A program made the translations under genes and the position numbers. The notes beneath the pieces were generated by a model, which saw only the letters and a program-made list of their open reading frames with translations, was not told the DNA's origin and made no database searches. A DNA stretch of 64,000 nucleotides from Xylanimicrobium pachnodae JCM 13526 = NBRC 107786 (GTDB taxonomy: Bacteria; Actinomycetota; Actinomycetes; Actinomycetales; Cellulomonadaceae): assembly GCA_001592145.1 (NCBI GenBank), contig BCWJ01000005.1:124001-188000 (forward strand), in the 5' to 3' direction. Shown here one piece after another: positions 33,667 to 42,495 of the stretch (its first letter is position 1; every line of letters begins with the position of its first letter).

Positions 33667-34947
33667 GTGAACGCGCGAACGGGGCAGGTGAGCGACATCG
33701 GCGAGGAGACGACCAGCGACCTCTACGGCCGGTTGGTGCGCCTGGCGCGGGCCGTGTTCGCGGTGCCCGGGGCCGCCCTGACGGTGCGTGGCGAGCGGCA
33801 GCCCGTGACGCTCGTTGCTTCGGGGGTGGGCCGCGAGTCCGCCGCGTCGACCGAGCCTGTGTGGCGGTATGCGCTGGGTACCGGCGGCGTCGTCGTGATC
33901 CCTGACCTGGGCGCGTCCGAGATGTTCGGCCCCGGCATGTTCCCCCTCGTGACGCCTGCCGGTGTCACGCCCGTGCGGTTCTACGCCGGGGTGCCGGTGC
34001 ACTCGTCCAGCGGCGAGACGGTGGGCGTGCTCGCCGTGTTCGACCACGCGCCGCGCACCCTGGACTCCGTGCAGCGCCAGATCCTGGCCGATCTGGGCGC
34101 GGTGCTCGACCGGGAGCTGTCCGCGAGCGGGGAGCTGGCGATGGCCGGAGAGGTCCAGCAGCTCCTCCTGCCGCGTGAGCCGCCCGACCTACCGGGCCTG
34201 GAGGTGGCGGGGCGCGTGCTGCAGGCGCGCGACGCGGGCGGCGACTTCTTCGACTGGTCCACGGTGCAGGGCCCCCACGGGACCCGGCTCGACGTGGTGC
34301 TCGGCGACGTCATGGGCAAGGGGATGGCGGCCTCGCTGGTCGCCTCCGAGATGCGGGCCGTGCTGCGCACGCACGCCCGCTACGTGGGCGTGCTGGAGGC
34401 GGTGCGCCGCACGGCCGAGACCACCGCCGCGGACCTGGCCCGCCTGGGCCGGTTCGTCACGCTGTGGTCCGCCAGCATCGAGCCCACCGGGCGCATCGAG
34501 TACGTCGACGCCGGTCACGGTCTCGCCGTCGTCGCCTCCCCGCGCGGTCCGCGCTCCCTGACCCAGGACCAGCTCCCGCTCGGCATGCCCGTCGCGAGCA
34601 CCTGGGCTGCCGCGCACGACTGGGCTGCCGCGCACGACGTGCTGGAGGCCGACGAGCTGCTCGTCGTCGTCAGCGACGGGGTCTTCGACGTGTTCGGGTC
34701 CATCGGCCAGGCGTACGACGCCGTCCAGGAGCTGCTGGCCCCCGGCCTGACCTGCGCCGGTGCCGTCGACGCGATCATCGCGCACGCCAGCGGGGCCGGG
34801 ACCTCCGACGACGTCGCCGCCGTCGTCGTGCGGCGCACGCCGTCGGACGCGGTGCGGCGCACGCCGTCGGGCGCTGAACGGCGCACGCCGTCGGACGCGG
34901 TGCGCCGCACACCGTCGGGCGCCGAACGGCGCACGCGCACGGACTGA
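33667..34947 (+). CDS. GAF-domain SpoIIE/PP2C serine phosphatase
   Basis: 426 residues; the phosphatase arm of a partner-switching system that dephosphorylates the STAS protein encoded next. A GAF-like sensor occupies about 15-155. The PP2C-type SpoIIE domain (about 165-400) has metal-binding acidic boxes GGDFFDW, LGDVMGKGMA, VVSDGVFDVF and GTSDDVAAVVV. The tail is a 45-residue arginine-rich repeat (RRTPSDAV/RRTPSGAE) added by tandem duplication. GTG 33667 fits. The three genes 33667-35723 run together; no sigma factor gene is adjacent. Confidence 0.9.
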   Translation: MNARTGQVSDIGEETTSDLYGRLVRLARAVFAVPGAALTVRGERQPVTLVASGVGRESAASTEPVWRYALGTGGVVVIPDLGASEMFGPGMFPLVTPAGVTPVRFYAGVPVHSSSGETVGVLAVFDHAPRTLDSVQRQILADLGAVLDRELSASGELAMAGEVQQLLLPREPPDLPGLEVAGRVLQARDAGGDFFDWSTVQGPHGTRLDVVLGDVMGKGMAASLVASEMRAVLRTHARYVGVLEAVRRTAETTAADLARLGRFVTLWSASIEPTGRIEYVDAGHGLAVVASPRGPRSLTQDQLPLGMPVASTWAAAHDWAAAHDVLEADELLVVVSDGVFDVFGSIGQAYDAVQELLAPGLTCAGAVDAIIAHASGAGTSDDVAAVVVRRTPSDAVRRTPSGAERRTPSDAVRRTPSGAERRTRTD

Positions 34948-34990
34948 TAGAGACTCGACTGTTGACCACCGAGCGGGAGGAAGCGCGCTG

Positions 34991-35323
34991 ATGGAGTTCC
35001 AGGAACTGGACCGGGACGGGCACGTGGTGCTCGCGCCGCACGGGCGGCTGAACCTCGTGTCGGCGCCGCCGCTGCGGGCCCGGATCGGGGACCTGATCGC
35101 GGACGGCCGCACCCGCATCGTGGTGGACCTGGGCGCGGTCGAGTCCGTCGACTCGTCGGGGCTCGGTGCGCTGATCGGTTGTCTGAAAGCGGCCCGGGAG
35201 CACGGCGGCGACCTGCGCATCGCCGCCGCCGGGGAGCAGGTGCGTGCCGTGCTGCGCCTCACCAACCTGGACCGGATCCTTGCGCCCTACGACTCCGCGG
35301 AGGAGGCCGGCCGTGAGTGGTGA
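34991..35323 (+). CDS. STAS anti-sigma factor antagonist
   Basis: A 110-residue single STAS domain. When unphosphorylated it binds the anti-sigma kinase and frees the sigma factor. The phospho-acceptor site is intact: VVDLGAVESVDSSGLGALIG, with Ser in DSSGL near residue 58. CGGGAGGAAGCGCGCTG upstream of ATG 34991 supplies a ribosome site. Its 3' end overlaps the kinase gene by 11 bp. Target of the phosphatase upstream by family logic. Confidence 0.93.
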   Translation: MEFQELDRDGHVVLAPHGRLNLVSAPPLRARIGDLIADGRTRIVVDLGAVESVDSSGLGALIGCLKAAREHGGDLRIAAAGEQVRAVLRLTNLDRILAPYDSAEEAGREW

Positions 35324-35723
35324 CGAACGGTACGTGCTCGAAGGGTTCGCCGTGCCCGAAGAGCTGGGCCGGGTCCATGACCTGCTGGGCCGCGTGAGCG
35401 CGGACCACCCGGAGGTCGACCCGACCGACCTGATGCTCTTCGAGACGGCCGTCATGGAGATTGCCGGCAACGTCGTCGAGCACGGCCTGCCGCCGGGCGA
35501 GGTGCGGTGGCGCCTGGCGGTGCGTGTCACCGGCGAGCAGATCGAGGCGGATCTGCGGGACACGGGCCACGAGTTCTCGGCCGACTTCGGCAAGCCCATG
35601 CCCGGGGTCGACGCCGAGTCGGGCCGTGGACTGCCCCTGGCCAGCGCGGTCCTGGACCAGCTCGAGCTGGCCCGGGTCGACGAGGGCAACCACTGGCGCC
35701 TGGCCCGGCACCTGCGCCCGTGA
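35313..35723 (+). CDS. Anti-sigma factor serine kinase (HATPase_c)
   Basis: 136 residues, RsbW/SpoIIAB-like. It phosphorylates the STAS protein and holds a sigma factor when free. The GHKL fold shows the N box ETAVMEIAGNVVEHG (about 45-60), G1 DLRDTGHEFS and G2 ESGRGLPLA. The start is GTG 35313 within the STAS gene, with GGAGGAGG upstream, so the pair is translationally coupled. The regulated sigma factor must be encoded elsewhere. Confidence 0.9.
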   Translation: MSGDERYVLEGFAVPEELGRVHDLLGRVSADHPEVDPTDLMLFETAVMEIAGNVVEHGLPPGEVRWRLAVRVTGEQIEADLRDTGHEFSADFGKPMPGVDAESGRGLPLASAVLDQLELARVDEGNHWRLARHLRP

Positions 35724-35904
35724 CGGATCCCGCTGGTCGCCCCCTGCGGCGCCTCGGCGGCCCTCGCCTCCGCTTCGCGCCCGGTCAGGGGTGAGAGTCA
35801 GGGGTGCGGCAGTCAGCAGTGCCGGTCAGGGGTGCCGGCCAGCGGTGCCTGGTGAGGGGGGTCGGTCAGCGGTGCCGGTCAGCGGTGGTGGTCAGCCGGG
35901 CCGG

Positions 35905-36606
35905 TCAGCGGCGGCGGGCCAGGCGCAGTGCCGCGAGCACGCCGCCGCCCGCGACCGCCGCGGTCCCGGCTGCGATCGCCACCAGAGCCCACACCGAGAG
36001 CCCTGTGTCGGATCTGGTGGCGGCGTCGGACCCGGTGGTGGTGTCGGACCCGGTGGCGGCTGGTGCGGCCGTGTCCTGGGACGCGGCGGGTGCTTGGGCG
36101 CAGGCCGGCTGTGGCGACCCCGCGGACGCACCGGTGCCGGCCGGGGGCGTGTAGTCGAACGTGTAGGTGCCGCTGACGGGGTGCCCGTCGGCGGAGACCA
36201 CCCGCCAGTCGACGGTGTACGTGCCTTCGGCGCCGAGGGAGACCGGCGCCGACACGGTCCGGTCGTCGATCGTCGGGCAGTCGGTGGCGTAGTGGGCGGA
36301 GTCGGGCCCGATGACGTCCAGGCCGGTCCCGGCGCCGTTCCCGCCCAGGTCGAGGAGCACGTCGTTGAACGTGATGGTGACCTGGTCGACCGGTCCGGTC
36401 ACGGTCTGCTCGGCGGCCGGGTCCGACCCGACGACGTAGTTGTGCGCCGAGGCGGGCGTGGCCCACGCGACGCCCCCGACGGTGAGCGCGGCGGCGACCA
36501 GCACGGCGCGGGCCACCACCGGTCTGCGCTGCCGTGGTGCCGTCGTGCGGTGTGCCGTCGTGCGGTGTGCCGACGTCGCTGCGCCGCGTGCCGCGAGGGT
36601 GGTCAC
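35905..36606 (-). CDS. CopC-domain copper resistance protein
   Basis: A 233-residue exported copper-binding protein. A long leader (helix about 32-50) ends ASAHNYVVGSDPA, so the mature N-terminus begins with His, the conserved copper ligand of CopC. The CopC beta-barrel (about 53-150) ends DGHPVSGTYTFDYTP with the second conserved His. A low-complexity Gly/Thr/Ser linker and a C-terminal membrane helix (about 205-228, ending RLARRR) anchor it. GTG 36606 overlaps the YcnI stop (GTGA). Periplasm-facing partner of YcnI. Confidence 0.9.
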   Translation of the reverse strand: MTTLAARGAATSAHRTTAHRTTAPRQRRPVVARAVLVAAALTVGGVAWATPASAHNYVVGSDPAAEQTVTGPVDQVTITFNDVLLDLGGNGAGTGLDVIGPDSAHYATDCPTIDDRTVSAPVSLGAEGTYTVDWRVVSADGHPVSGTYTFDYTPPAGTGASAGSPQPACAQAPAASQDTAAPAATGSDTTTGSDAATRSDTGLSVWALVAIAAGTAAVAGGGVLAALRLARRR

Positions 36607-37550
36607 GCGTCGCCTCCCGGCACCGGGGGAGTCGGTGCGTCCTGAGCCGGGGTTCCCTGCCCGGGGGCGGTGTCGCGCTGCCCGGGGGCGGTGTCGCGCT
36701 GCCCGGAGGCGGTGTCGCGGCGGCCCGCGCGCGCCAGGGCGGCCACGCCGGTGACCGCGCCGACCAGACCCAGGCCGAGGCCCGCGGCGCCGAGGCCGGC
36801 GCCCCACCCGGAGGTCGACGCCTCAGCTGAACCTGATGCCGAGCCCGATGCCGAGCCCGATGCCGAGCCCGAGGTCGCGCCTGGTGTCGCATCCTGCGTC
36901 GCGTTCGGTGTCGCGACCGTCGGCTCGTTCCCGCCCGCGGCGTCGTCGGCGGGCGCGGCGTCGTCGGCGGGCGCGGCGATGGCCAGCACGGGGGCCGGAT
37001 GCTCAGGCTCTGCGCCGTCGGCCCCGGTCGGCTCGTCCCAGGCCACGACGGTTCCGTCGGAGTACGTCTGCGTGGCCGGCAGGAGAACGTGGTCGACGTC
37101 GGGCACGGGGCCGGCCGAGACGACGAAGCGGCGCAGTTCCCCGTCGTGGATCGCGCTCGCCTCGTCGTCGGCGGTCCAGGTGATCGAGGCGGGCGCCTCG
37201 GTGACGGAGGTGCCGTGCACTTCGACAGGCTCGGGCAGCGGTGCCGTGGCGACGTGGGCGGTCCAGCCCGGGACGGGCTCGATGGACACACTGGTGAACG
37301 GGGTGTCGGTCGGGAGGTCCACGGTCACCTTCACGGTCGACGCCGTGGCGGACTCGTTCGGCACCCGGAACGTCAGCAGCGCGTACGAGCCGGGAGTGGC
37401 CGTGCCGTCACCGCCCGGGTCCACGCGCACATGCGCGGAGGCGGGGCCTGCCAGCATCACGGGCACGACGACGGCCAGCGTGGCGGCGGCCAGCGCGATG
37501 CCGGTGGTCACCAGGGCGCGGCGGGCGATGCGGAACGTGGGAACAGACAT
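36603..37550 (-). CDS. YcnI-like (DUF1775) copper-binding protein
   Basis: A 315-residue exported protein of the YcnI family, associated with copper handling. The signal peptide ends PASAHVRVDP; the exposed N-terminal His is the family's copper ligand, together with a conserved Trp (EPVPGWTAHV). The DUF1775 domain spans about 40-185. An Ala/Asp/Gly/Ser repeat-rich linker (SGSASGSASGSA) leads to a membrane helix near 270-290 and a basic tail with QRDTAPG repeats. GGAG lies ten bases before ATG 37550. First of the two-gene operon with copC. Confidence 0.9.
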   Translation of the reverse strand: MSVPTFRIARRALVTTGIALAAATLAVVVPVMLAGPASAHVRVDPGGDGTATPGSYALLTFRVPNESATASTVKVTVDLPTDTPFTSVSIEPVPGWTAHVATAPLPEPVEVHGTSVTEAPASITWTADDEASAIHDGELRRFVVSAGPVPDVDHVLLPATQTYSDGTVVAWDEPTGADGAEPEHPAPVLAIAAPADDAAPADDAAGGNEPTVATPNATQDATPGATSGSASGSASGSASGSAEASTSGWGAGLGAAGLGLGLVGAVTGVAALARAGRRDTASGQRDTAPGQRDTAPGQGTPAQDAPTPPVPGGDA

Positions 37551-37730
37551 AGGGCAACGGCTCCATCGGTCAGGAACGGACGTCGGGGTACCGGCCGCCG
37601 GTGATCGAGGGGGGCGGGATCGGGTCGGCGCCGGGCACCCACCCGCAACCCTAGACGGCTGCCGGACCACGCCGTCCCGGCCTGTCACGGCAGGCCGTCC
37701 GGTGCTGGGCCTCACTCGTGGCGTGCCAAG

Positions 37731-37765
37731 TTGCGTTTCTAAGTTAGAACACTAAGGTCGCTGTC
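37731..37765 (+). promoter_or_regulatory. Leaderless promoter with palindromic operator in the spacer
   Basis: -35 TTGCGT (37731-37736), a 16-bp spacer and -10 TAAGGT (37753-37758), then seven bases to GTG 37766, so the transcript probably starts at the start codon. The spacer contains the perfect palindrome TTCTAAGTTAGAA (37737-37749), the expected binding place for the MarR protein it would express. Confidence 0.7.
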
Positions 37766-38233
37766 GTGGATCACCCCCGGAACCTTGGCCTCGAGCTGCA
37801 CACGTTGATGAGTCGCCTGGAGCGGACGGGTGACCGGATGCTGCGGGCCGAGCACGGCATCTCCTACCGGCGCTTCATGGTGCTGCTCATGGCCGGCCAG
37901 CTCGGCGCGTCGACGCAGCGGGCGCTGGCCGAGGGCCTGGCCGTGACCGAGCCGTCTGCCAGCCGCATGATCACAGCGCTGGCCGAGACCGGCCTGCTCG
38001 CGGTGGCGCCCGACCCCGCCGGTGGCAACCGTCGGCGGGTCGAGCTCACCGACGCGGGCCGAGCGTTGCTCGAGCGAGCCGGGGCGTTCCTGATCGAACA
38101 GCTCACGGCGCTGGTCGAGTCCACCGGTGTGCCGTTCGACACCTATCTGGCCTACACACGCCGTCTCAACGCCGCGCTCGAGGGCGCCGCCTCCCGCTCG
38201 GCCGCCGCCGCGAACCTGAGGAGTCCGTCATGA
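37766..38233 (+). CDS. MarR-family transcriptional regulator
   Basis: 155 residues, a dimeric winged-helix repressor. The DNA-binding part is STQRALAEGLAVTEPSASRM followed by ITALAETGLLAVAPDPAGGN and RRRVELTDAGRALLE, with helical dimerisation ends. It very probably represses its own promoter through the palindrome in its spacer and responds to a small hydrophobic ligand (family knowledge). It is followed by a hydrolase gene starting inside its stop (ATGA), so the hydrolase substrate may be related to the inducer. GTG start by leaderless spacing. Confidence 0.9.
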   Translation: MDHPRNLGLELHTLMSRLERTGDRMLRAEHGISYRRFMVLLMAGQLGASTQRALAEGLAVTEPSASRMITALAETGLLAVAPDPAGGNRRRVELTDAGRALLERAGAFLIEQLTALVESTGVPFDTYLAYTRRLNAALEGAASRSAAAANLRSPS

Positions 38234-39177
38234 CCGCGCCTTTGCCCGAGCCTGTGTCTGTGTCTGTGTCTGTGTCTGTGTCTGTGTCTGTGTCTGTGTC
38301 TGCGCCTGCGCCTGCGTCTGCGCCCGCGCCCGCGCCTGTGTCTGCGCCCGTGTCCGCGTCCGCCGTACGGACCGTGCTCTCCGCCGACGGCACCGCCATC
38401 GCCTATCACACCGTCGGATCCGGCCCGGGGCTGCTGATCGTGCCTGGCGCACTCAGTGACGGGGAAGACCTGGACGCGCTGGCGCAGGCGCTCTCGTCGC
38501 AGTTCACCGTGCACAGCATCCAGCGGCGCGGCAGGGTCGGCAGCGGCCCGCAAGGGGACGGGTACGGGATCGAGGCCGAGTGCGCCGACCTCGCCGCGGT
38601 TCGCGCGGCCACGGGTGCCCACTACGTGTTCGGCCACAGCTTCGGCGGCCTGATCGCGCTCGAGGCGGCGCGGCGGGACCCGGGCATCGCCCGACTTGCC
38701 GTCTACGAGCCCGGGGTGAGCGTGCACGGACTCATCCGCACGGACTGGCTCCCCGAGTACCGTCGCCTCCTCGCCCAGGGGCGCCCCTTCGACGCCTTCG
38801 CCGTGTTCGCGATCGCCACGGGGCCGAGAGCGGCGCGGCGCAACCCGCGCTGGCTGATGGCCGCGATCCTGCGCGTGGTGTTCCGGGGTGAGCGACGGCG
38901 CAAGCTGTTCCGGCTGCTCGCGGCCAACGCGCGCGAGCACGACGAGGTGGGCCGGCTCGATGACAGCTACCGCAACTATCGGGAGGTGTCAGCGGACGTC
39001 CTGCTCCTGGCGGGCGGCAAGAGCGGGCTCTCTTGGGTGGGTGTGGCGTTCGAGCGACTGACCGAGGTGCTGCCGTCCTCGCGTACGCGCACGTTCCCAC
39101 GCCTGGACCACTTCGGTCCCGAGGGTCGGGGCGCACCCGAGGTAGCGCGTGAGGTAGCCACGTTCGCACTCACGTAA
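38230..39177 (+). CDS. Alpha/beta hydrolase with repeat-expanded N-terminus
   Basis: 315 residues. The alpha/beta hydrolase core starts near residue 50 (LSADGTAIAYHTVGSGPGLL). The nucleophile elbow is GHSFGG, the acid probably lies in the C-terminal third, and the base His is in RLDHFGP near the end; a lid domain lies between. The first 47 residues are not part of the fold: eight or nine Val-Ser dipeptides from a hexanucleotide array, then Ala-Pro repeats. Translation is coupled to the MarR gene. Likely a small-molecule esterase or dehalogenase-like enzyme; substrate unknown. Confidence 0.88.
   Translation: MTAPLPEPVSVSVSVSVSVSVSVSAPAPASAPAPAPVSAPVSASAVRTVLSADGTAIAYHTVGSGPGLLIVPGALSDGEDLDALAQALSSQFTVHSIQRRGRVGSGPQGDGYGIEAECADLAAVRAATGAHYVFGHSFGGLIALEAARRDPGIARLAVYEPGVSVHGLIRTDWLPEYRRLLAQGRPFDAFAVFAIATGPRAARRNPRWLMAAILRVVFRGERRRKLFRLLAANAREHDEVGRLDDSYRNYREVSADVLLLAGGKSGLSWVGVAFERLTEVLPSSRTRTFPRLDHFGPEGRGAPEVAREVATFALT
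38254..38301 (+). repeat. Hexanucleotide microsatellite (gtgtct)n in hydrolase gene
   Basis: About eight perfect gtgtct units followed by diverged gcgcct units. The unit is two codons long, so slippage changes the number of Val-Ser pairs without shifting frame. Confidence 0.92.
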
Positions 39178-39221
39178 CCGGGGCAGCCACCGACCGGGAG
39201 GATTGCCACGGGCCGGGATGG

Positions 39222-39842
39222 TTACGCCTCCGCGGCCAGGAGGGTCGCGAAGCCGAGGAAGGTGGCGCCGGACGCGGCGTCGATGCCGCGCCGCGCACGC
39301 CTGGACGTGATGGTGCGCCGAGCGGCGTCGGCGGCGAGGACGACGGCGAGCAGGACGAACCCGCCGACGACGGACAGCGTCAGCGCGTAGCCGACGAGCG
39401 TGGGCCAGGGCGCTTCGGTGCCGAGGAACTGTGGGAGCACCGCCAGGTTGAAGACGAGGACCTTCGGGTTGGTGATGTTGCACAGGAAGCCTTGCCCCAG
39501 CGCGCGCGACGGTACGGTGCCCGCCCTGTCACCGATCTCGGTCCAGCCGCCGGGCCGGGGCTGCAGGGCGGCCCGGGCAGCCTGCGCGCCGAGGTAGGCG
39601 AGGTAGACGACCCCGGCCCACCGGATCGCTTCGAAGACCGGTTCGGCGCGGGCGATGATGGTGCCGAGCCCCGTCGCCGCGAGCATTCCCTGCACCGATC
39701 CGGCAACGGTGATGCCGGCCATCGTCCACAGGCCCCGGCGGCGCCCACCGCCGATGGTGCTCCGCAGCGTGAGCAGGGTGTCTGGTCCGGGCGCGACCGC
39801 GACCACCACCGCGAAGGCGACGAACGACAGGTAGTGCGTCAT
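39222..39842 (-). CDS. LysE/RhtB-family exporter
   Basis: 206 residues, six-helix amino-acid or metabolite exporter. Family marks: VAVAPGPDTLLTLRSTIGGG at the first loop, GVVYLAYLGAQAAR, and GFLCNITNPKVLVFNLAVLP in the middle. ATG 39842 overlaps the stop of the HAD-like gene, so the two form a pair. Substrate not predictable. Confidence 0.9.
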   Translation of the reverse strand: MTHYLSFVAFAVVVAVAPGPDTLLTLRSTIGGGRRRGLWTMAGITVAGSVQGMLAATGLGTIIARAEPVFEAIRWAGVVYLAYLGAQAARAALQPRPGGWTEIGDRAGTVPSRALGQGFLCNITNPKVLVFNLAVLPQFLGTEAPWPTLVGYALTLSVVGGFVLLAVVLAADAARRTITSRRARRGIDAASGATFLGFATLLAAEA

Positions 39843-40399
39843 GACGGGCTCGCACCGCTCAGCGCGCCCAGCCATTCCTCGACGACGTCCAGGTCGCTGC
39901 CCTGTAGACCAACTCGTGAGTCGACGCGGTGCAGGAGTGCGGCTCCGGGGTGGTTCTGCGCCACCCAGGCACGGTCGACGTCGGTCAGCTCGTCGTCGAT
40001 CCAGATGAACGGGCGACTCGCCGCGATGCGGCACAGGTGCCGGGTCTTCCAGCTGAGGGCGGCGTTCGCGTCGTCGTCGGCCCAGGTGGGGCGGTCGAGG
40101 TCGGGGAGGTCGCCCATCTGAGCCACCGGGAGCGTGGGCAGGCCCAGGATCGGTGAGATCACTGCGTTGGCGTCCTGCATCCAGGCGGTCGCCCAGACGA
40201 CGTCGCAGCCGAGGGCGCGAAGCCGCAGGCCGTGAGCGCGATCGATCCGGGCGAGATGCGGGTTGCCCGCGTGCTGCCAGGTGGCGTACCAGTCCTCCAG
40301 GGTCTCCGGGAGCGACACGCCACCCGTGGGCAGCACCGTGCCGTCCACGTCGAGGAACAGCAACGGACGCCCCGCAGGACTGGTCTCGGCGCAGCTCAC
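39839..40399 (-). CDS. HAD-like hydrolase domain protein
   Basis: 186 residues. The first HAD motif is clear (LLFLDVDGTVLP, nucleophile Asp near residue 17), motif II is WATAW and motif III/IV is FIWIDDELTDVD; a cap is nearly absent. It is of the type annotated as HAD domain-containing proteins in actinobacteria, probably a small phosphatase. ATG 40399 starts right next to a 9-bp repeat array upstream. Overlaps the LysE gene start. Confidence 0.82.
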   Translation of the reverse strand: MSCAETSPAGRPLLFLDVDGTVLPTGGVSLPETLEDWYATWQHAGNPHLARIDRAHGLRLRALGCDVVWATAWMQDANAVISPILGLPTLPVAQMGDLPDLDRPTWADDDANAALSWKTRHLCRIAASRPFIWIDDELTDVDRAWVAQNHPGAALLHRVDSRVGLQGSDLDVVEEWLGALSGASPS

Positions 40400-40641
40400 G
40401 GCGTGACGCTAGCAGGGGTAGCAGGGGTAGCAGGGGTAGCAGGGGCAGCAGGGGCTAGTGGTTCGTCGATGACCTCCGCGGTATCTGTGCAGGTCCGGTC
40501 GGGCGCGGTGGAGGGTCGCGGGCGGTGGGGAGCGGCCGCCGTCGGCACTGTGGCGAGTCCGTCAGCCGTGGCGAGTCCGTCAGCACGGTGGCGAGTCCGT
40601 CGGCACGGTGGGTGAGTCCATCGGCACGGTGGGTGAGTCCG
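40400..40641. repeat. Intergenic tandem repeats
   Basis: Five copies of a 9-bp unit (agcaggggt) at about 40411-40455, then about five imperfect 18-21-bp units (ggcgagtccgtcagcac type) at about 40550-40640. They lie between the HAD-like gene start and the DUF222/HNH gene stop. No gene. Confidence 0.85.
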
Positions 40642-42387
40642 TCAGCACGGTGGCGGTGGCATTTCGTTGCGGTGGGGGTGGTGCTCGATGGGTTGGCCGT
40701 GGCGGTCGGTGAAGTGCCAGCCGCCGTCTTGGTGCCAGCGCATGGTGATGTGGTGGGTGTCGACGTGGGTGTGGTGGTGCCAGCACAGCAGGGCGCTGTT
40801 GGTGGTAGAGGTTTCGCCGTGGTGGGCGGCCCAGTGGTGTTGGGCGTGGTGGACCTCGCAGCGTGAGGGCGGTTCGTGGCAGCCGGGGAAGGTGCAGTGT
40901 TGGTCGCGGGCGATCACGGCGCGGCGGAGTTGGCGTGGGACGGTGCGCATGGCGCGGCCGACGTTGAGGATCTGGGAGTCGGGTCCGAACACGATGCGGG
41001 TGATCTCGGAGTCGCAGGCCAAGGTGCGCAGCACGGTGTCGGGCAGGGGGTCGGTGGATCCTTCAAGGATGGCCGGGGTGCGAGTCAGGGTGGGCAGCGT
41101 CACGGTGCCAGGTCCGGTGCGGGTGGAGTCGCCGCGGTCCGTGGTGCCACCGGTCCTGACTTCCGCCCGAACCCCGGCCCCGGCTCCGGCCGCGGCTCCG
41201 GACTCGGGTTCGGCGCCGGGCCTAGCCTCCGGCGTGGTGCTGGTGCTGGCGTCAGCGTCGGTGCCGGCGAGGAGGCGGTGGAGTTCGTCCCAGGAGACGG
41301 TGACGTTGAGGTGGGGGCGGATGGTGGCGCCCGTACCGGTGTGGCCGTGGTCGAGGGTGATGCGGGCCAGGTCGGTCAGGGCTTGGGCGCGGCGTTGGGT
41401 GGTGGTGCGGTCGTCGCCGGGGGTCGGGGTGCCCATGAGGGAGTTGAGGGCGGTGTTCAAGGCGGCGCCGTGTTCCTCGGTGAGGAATCCGGTGACGTGC
41501 CAGCCGCCCAGGGTCAGGCCGAGCTCGAAGTGTTCACGATCTTGGGCGTCGCGGTGGCCCCGGTCGTCGGCGTCGGGGTCGGCGACGTGTGCGAAGCGCT
41601 GCACGAGTCGGCGGAACCCGGGCAGTGGGTGCAGGCCGGCCTGGGCCAGGAGGAACTCCTCCCCGGTGGGGGCGGGCAGCAGGTCGCCGTTGGGGTCGTA
41701 CCGCTCGGGCAGCCCGGTCACGGGGGTGGCCAGGGCGGTGCGCCGGTGCTCGGTGCTCGCGGCGTCGGCCAGGGCGGCGACATGGTCGGCCCCGACTGTG
41801 CCGGCCAGAGCTGCGGTACAGGTGGCGGGGAGGGTGTCGCGCAGGATGCGCCCCTGCCGGGCCTCACGCTTGGCCAGGTACGCGGGGACGTCATCGCGCC
41901 GGGCCAACCAGGCCGGGAACGACCGCGACCCGTCCAGCGCCCACACCCCGTCGGCCTCCAGCACGGGCAAGATGACCAGCCGGGCCGTGGCCAGACGATG
42001 CTCAGCCACCCGCAGATCCCCTTCCAGAACGGCCAGGACCGACGCTGGCAGGTCCCGCAGGGTGCCGCCGCCTGCCAACTCGGCCAGCGCGCCGACCCCT
42101 GCCCGGATCTGGGCCAGTGCGGCGTCCAGCGCGCCACCCGCGTCCACGGCGAGACCGGTGCCTGTGGTGAGGCCGGTGTCTGCGGTGAGACCGGTGTCTG
42201 CGGCGAGGCCGGTGTCCTGAGTGGGTCCGGCGTCTCGGGAGAGGCCGGCGCCTTGGGTGGGGCCGGCGCCTTGAGCCGGGCCGGCGTCCTGGGCAAGGTA
42301 GGCATCCGGCGCAGGACGGACGGCGTCGGGGTCACTCAGGCGGGAACGCCCGATGCCGGACGCATCACTGCCGACCGACTCCGTCAT
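40642..42387 (-). CDS. DUF222/HNH endonuclease (13E12 type) under an SOS box
   Basis: 581 residues. DUF222 occupies about 70-380 (FPAWLARRDDVPAYLAKREA, FLTEEHGAALNTALNSLM) and the HNH nuclease about 480-560, with CTFPGCHEPPSRCEVHHAQH and ALLCWHHHTHVDTHHI. Residues 28-70 are pentapeptide-like repeats (DTGLT, GAGPT), and a Gly/Ala-rich linker (about 405-440) separates the domains. ATG 42387 has AGGGGGTGAGC directly upstream; an in-frame ATG at 42504 lies inside the LexA box and is unlikely. A perfect LexA site lies ~110 bp upstream, as known for some mycobacterial 13E12 genes. Cellular role of the family is unclear. Confidence 0.9.
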   Translation of the reverse strand: MTESVGSDASGIGRSRLSDPDAVRPAPDAYLAQDAGPAQGAGPTQGAGLSRDAGPTQDTGLAADTGLTADTGLTTGTGLAVDAGGALDAALAQIRAGVGALAELAGGGTLRDLPASVLAVLEGDLRVAEHRLATARLVILPVLEADGVWALDGSRSFPAWLARRDDVPAYLAKREARQGRILRDTLPATCTAALAGTVGADHVAALADAASTEHRRTALATPVTGLPERYDPNGDLLPAPTGEEFLLAQAGLHPLPGFRRLVQRFAHVADPDADDRGHRDAQDREHFELGLTLGGWHVTGFLTEEHGAALNTALNSLMGTPTPGDDRTTTQRRAQALTDLARITLDHGHTGTGATIRPHLNVTVSWDELHRLLAGTDADASTSTTPEARPGAEPESGAAAGAGAGVRAEVRTGGTTDRGDSTRTGPGTVTLPTLTRTPAILEGSTDPLPDTVLRTLACDSEITRIVFGPDSQILNVGRAMRTVPRQLRRAVIARDQHCTFPGCHEPPSRCEVHHAQHHWAAHHGETSTTNSALLCWHHHTHVDTHHITMRWHQDGGWHFTDRHGQPIEHHPHRNEMPPPPC

Positions 42388-42495
42388 GCTCACCCCCTTG
42401 TCCCGCCTCTTGTGCGGATGCTGCCGCAGCCGTAGGCGCCCGGTTCCGTGGGCCACCGTCGCCAGTCGGACCGCGGCGCGCCGACTCGTCACAAA

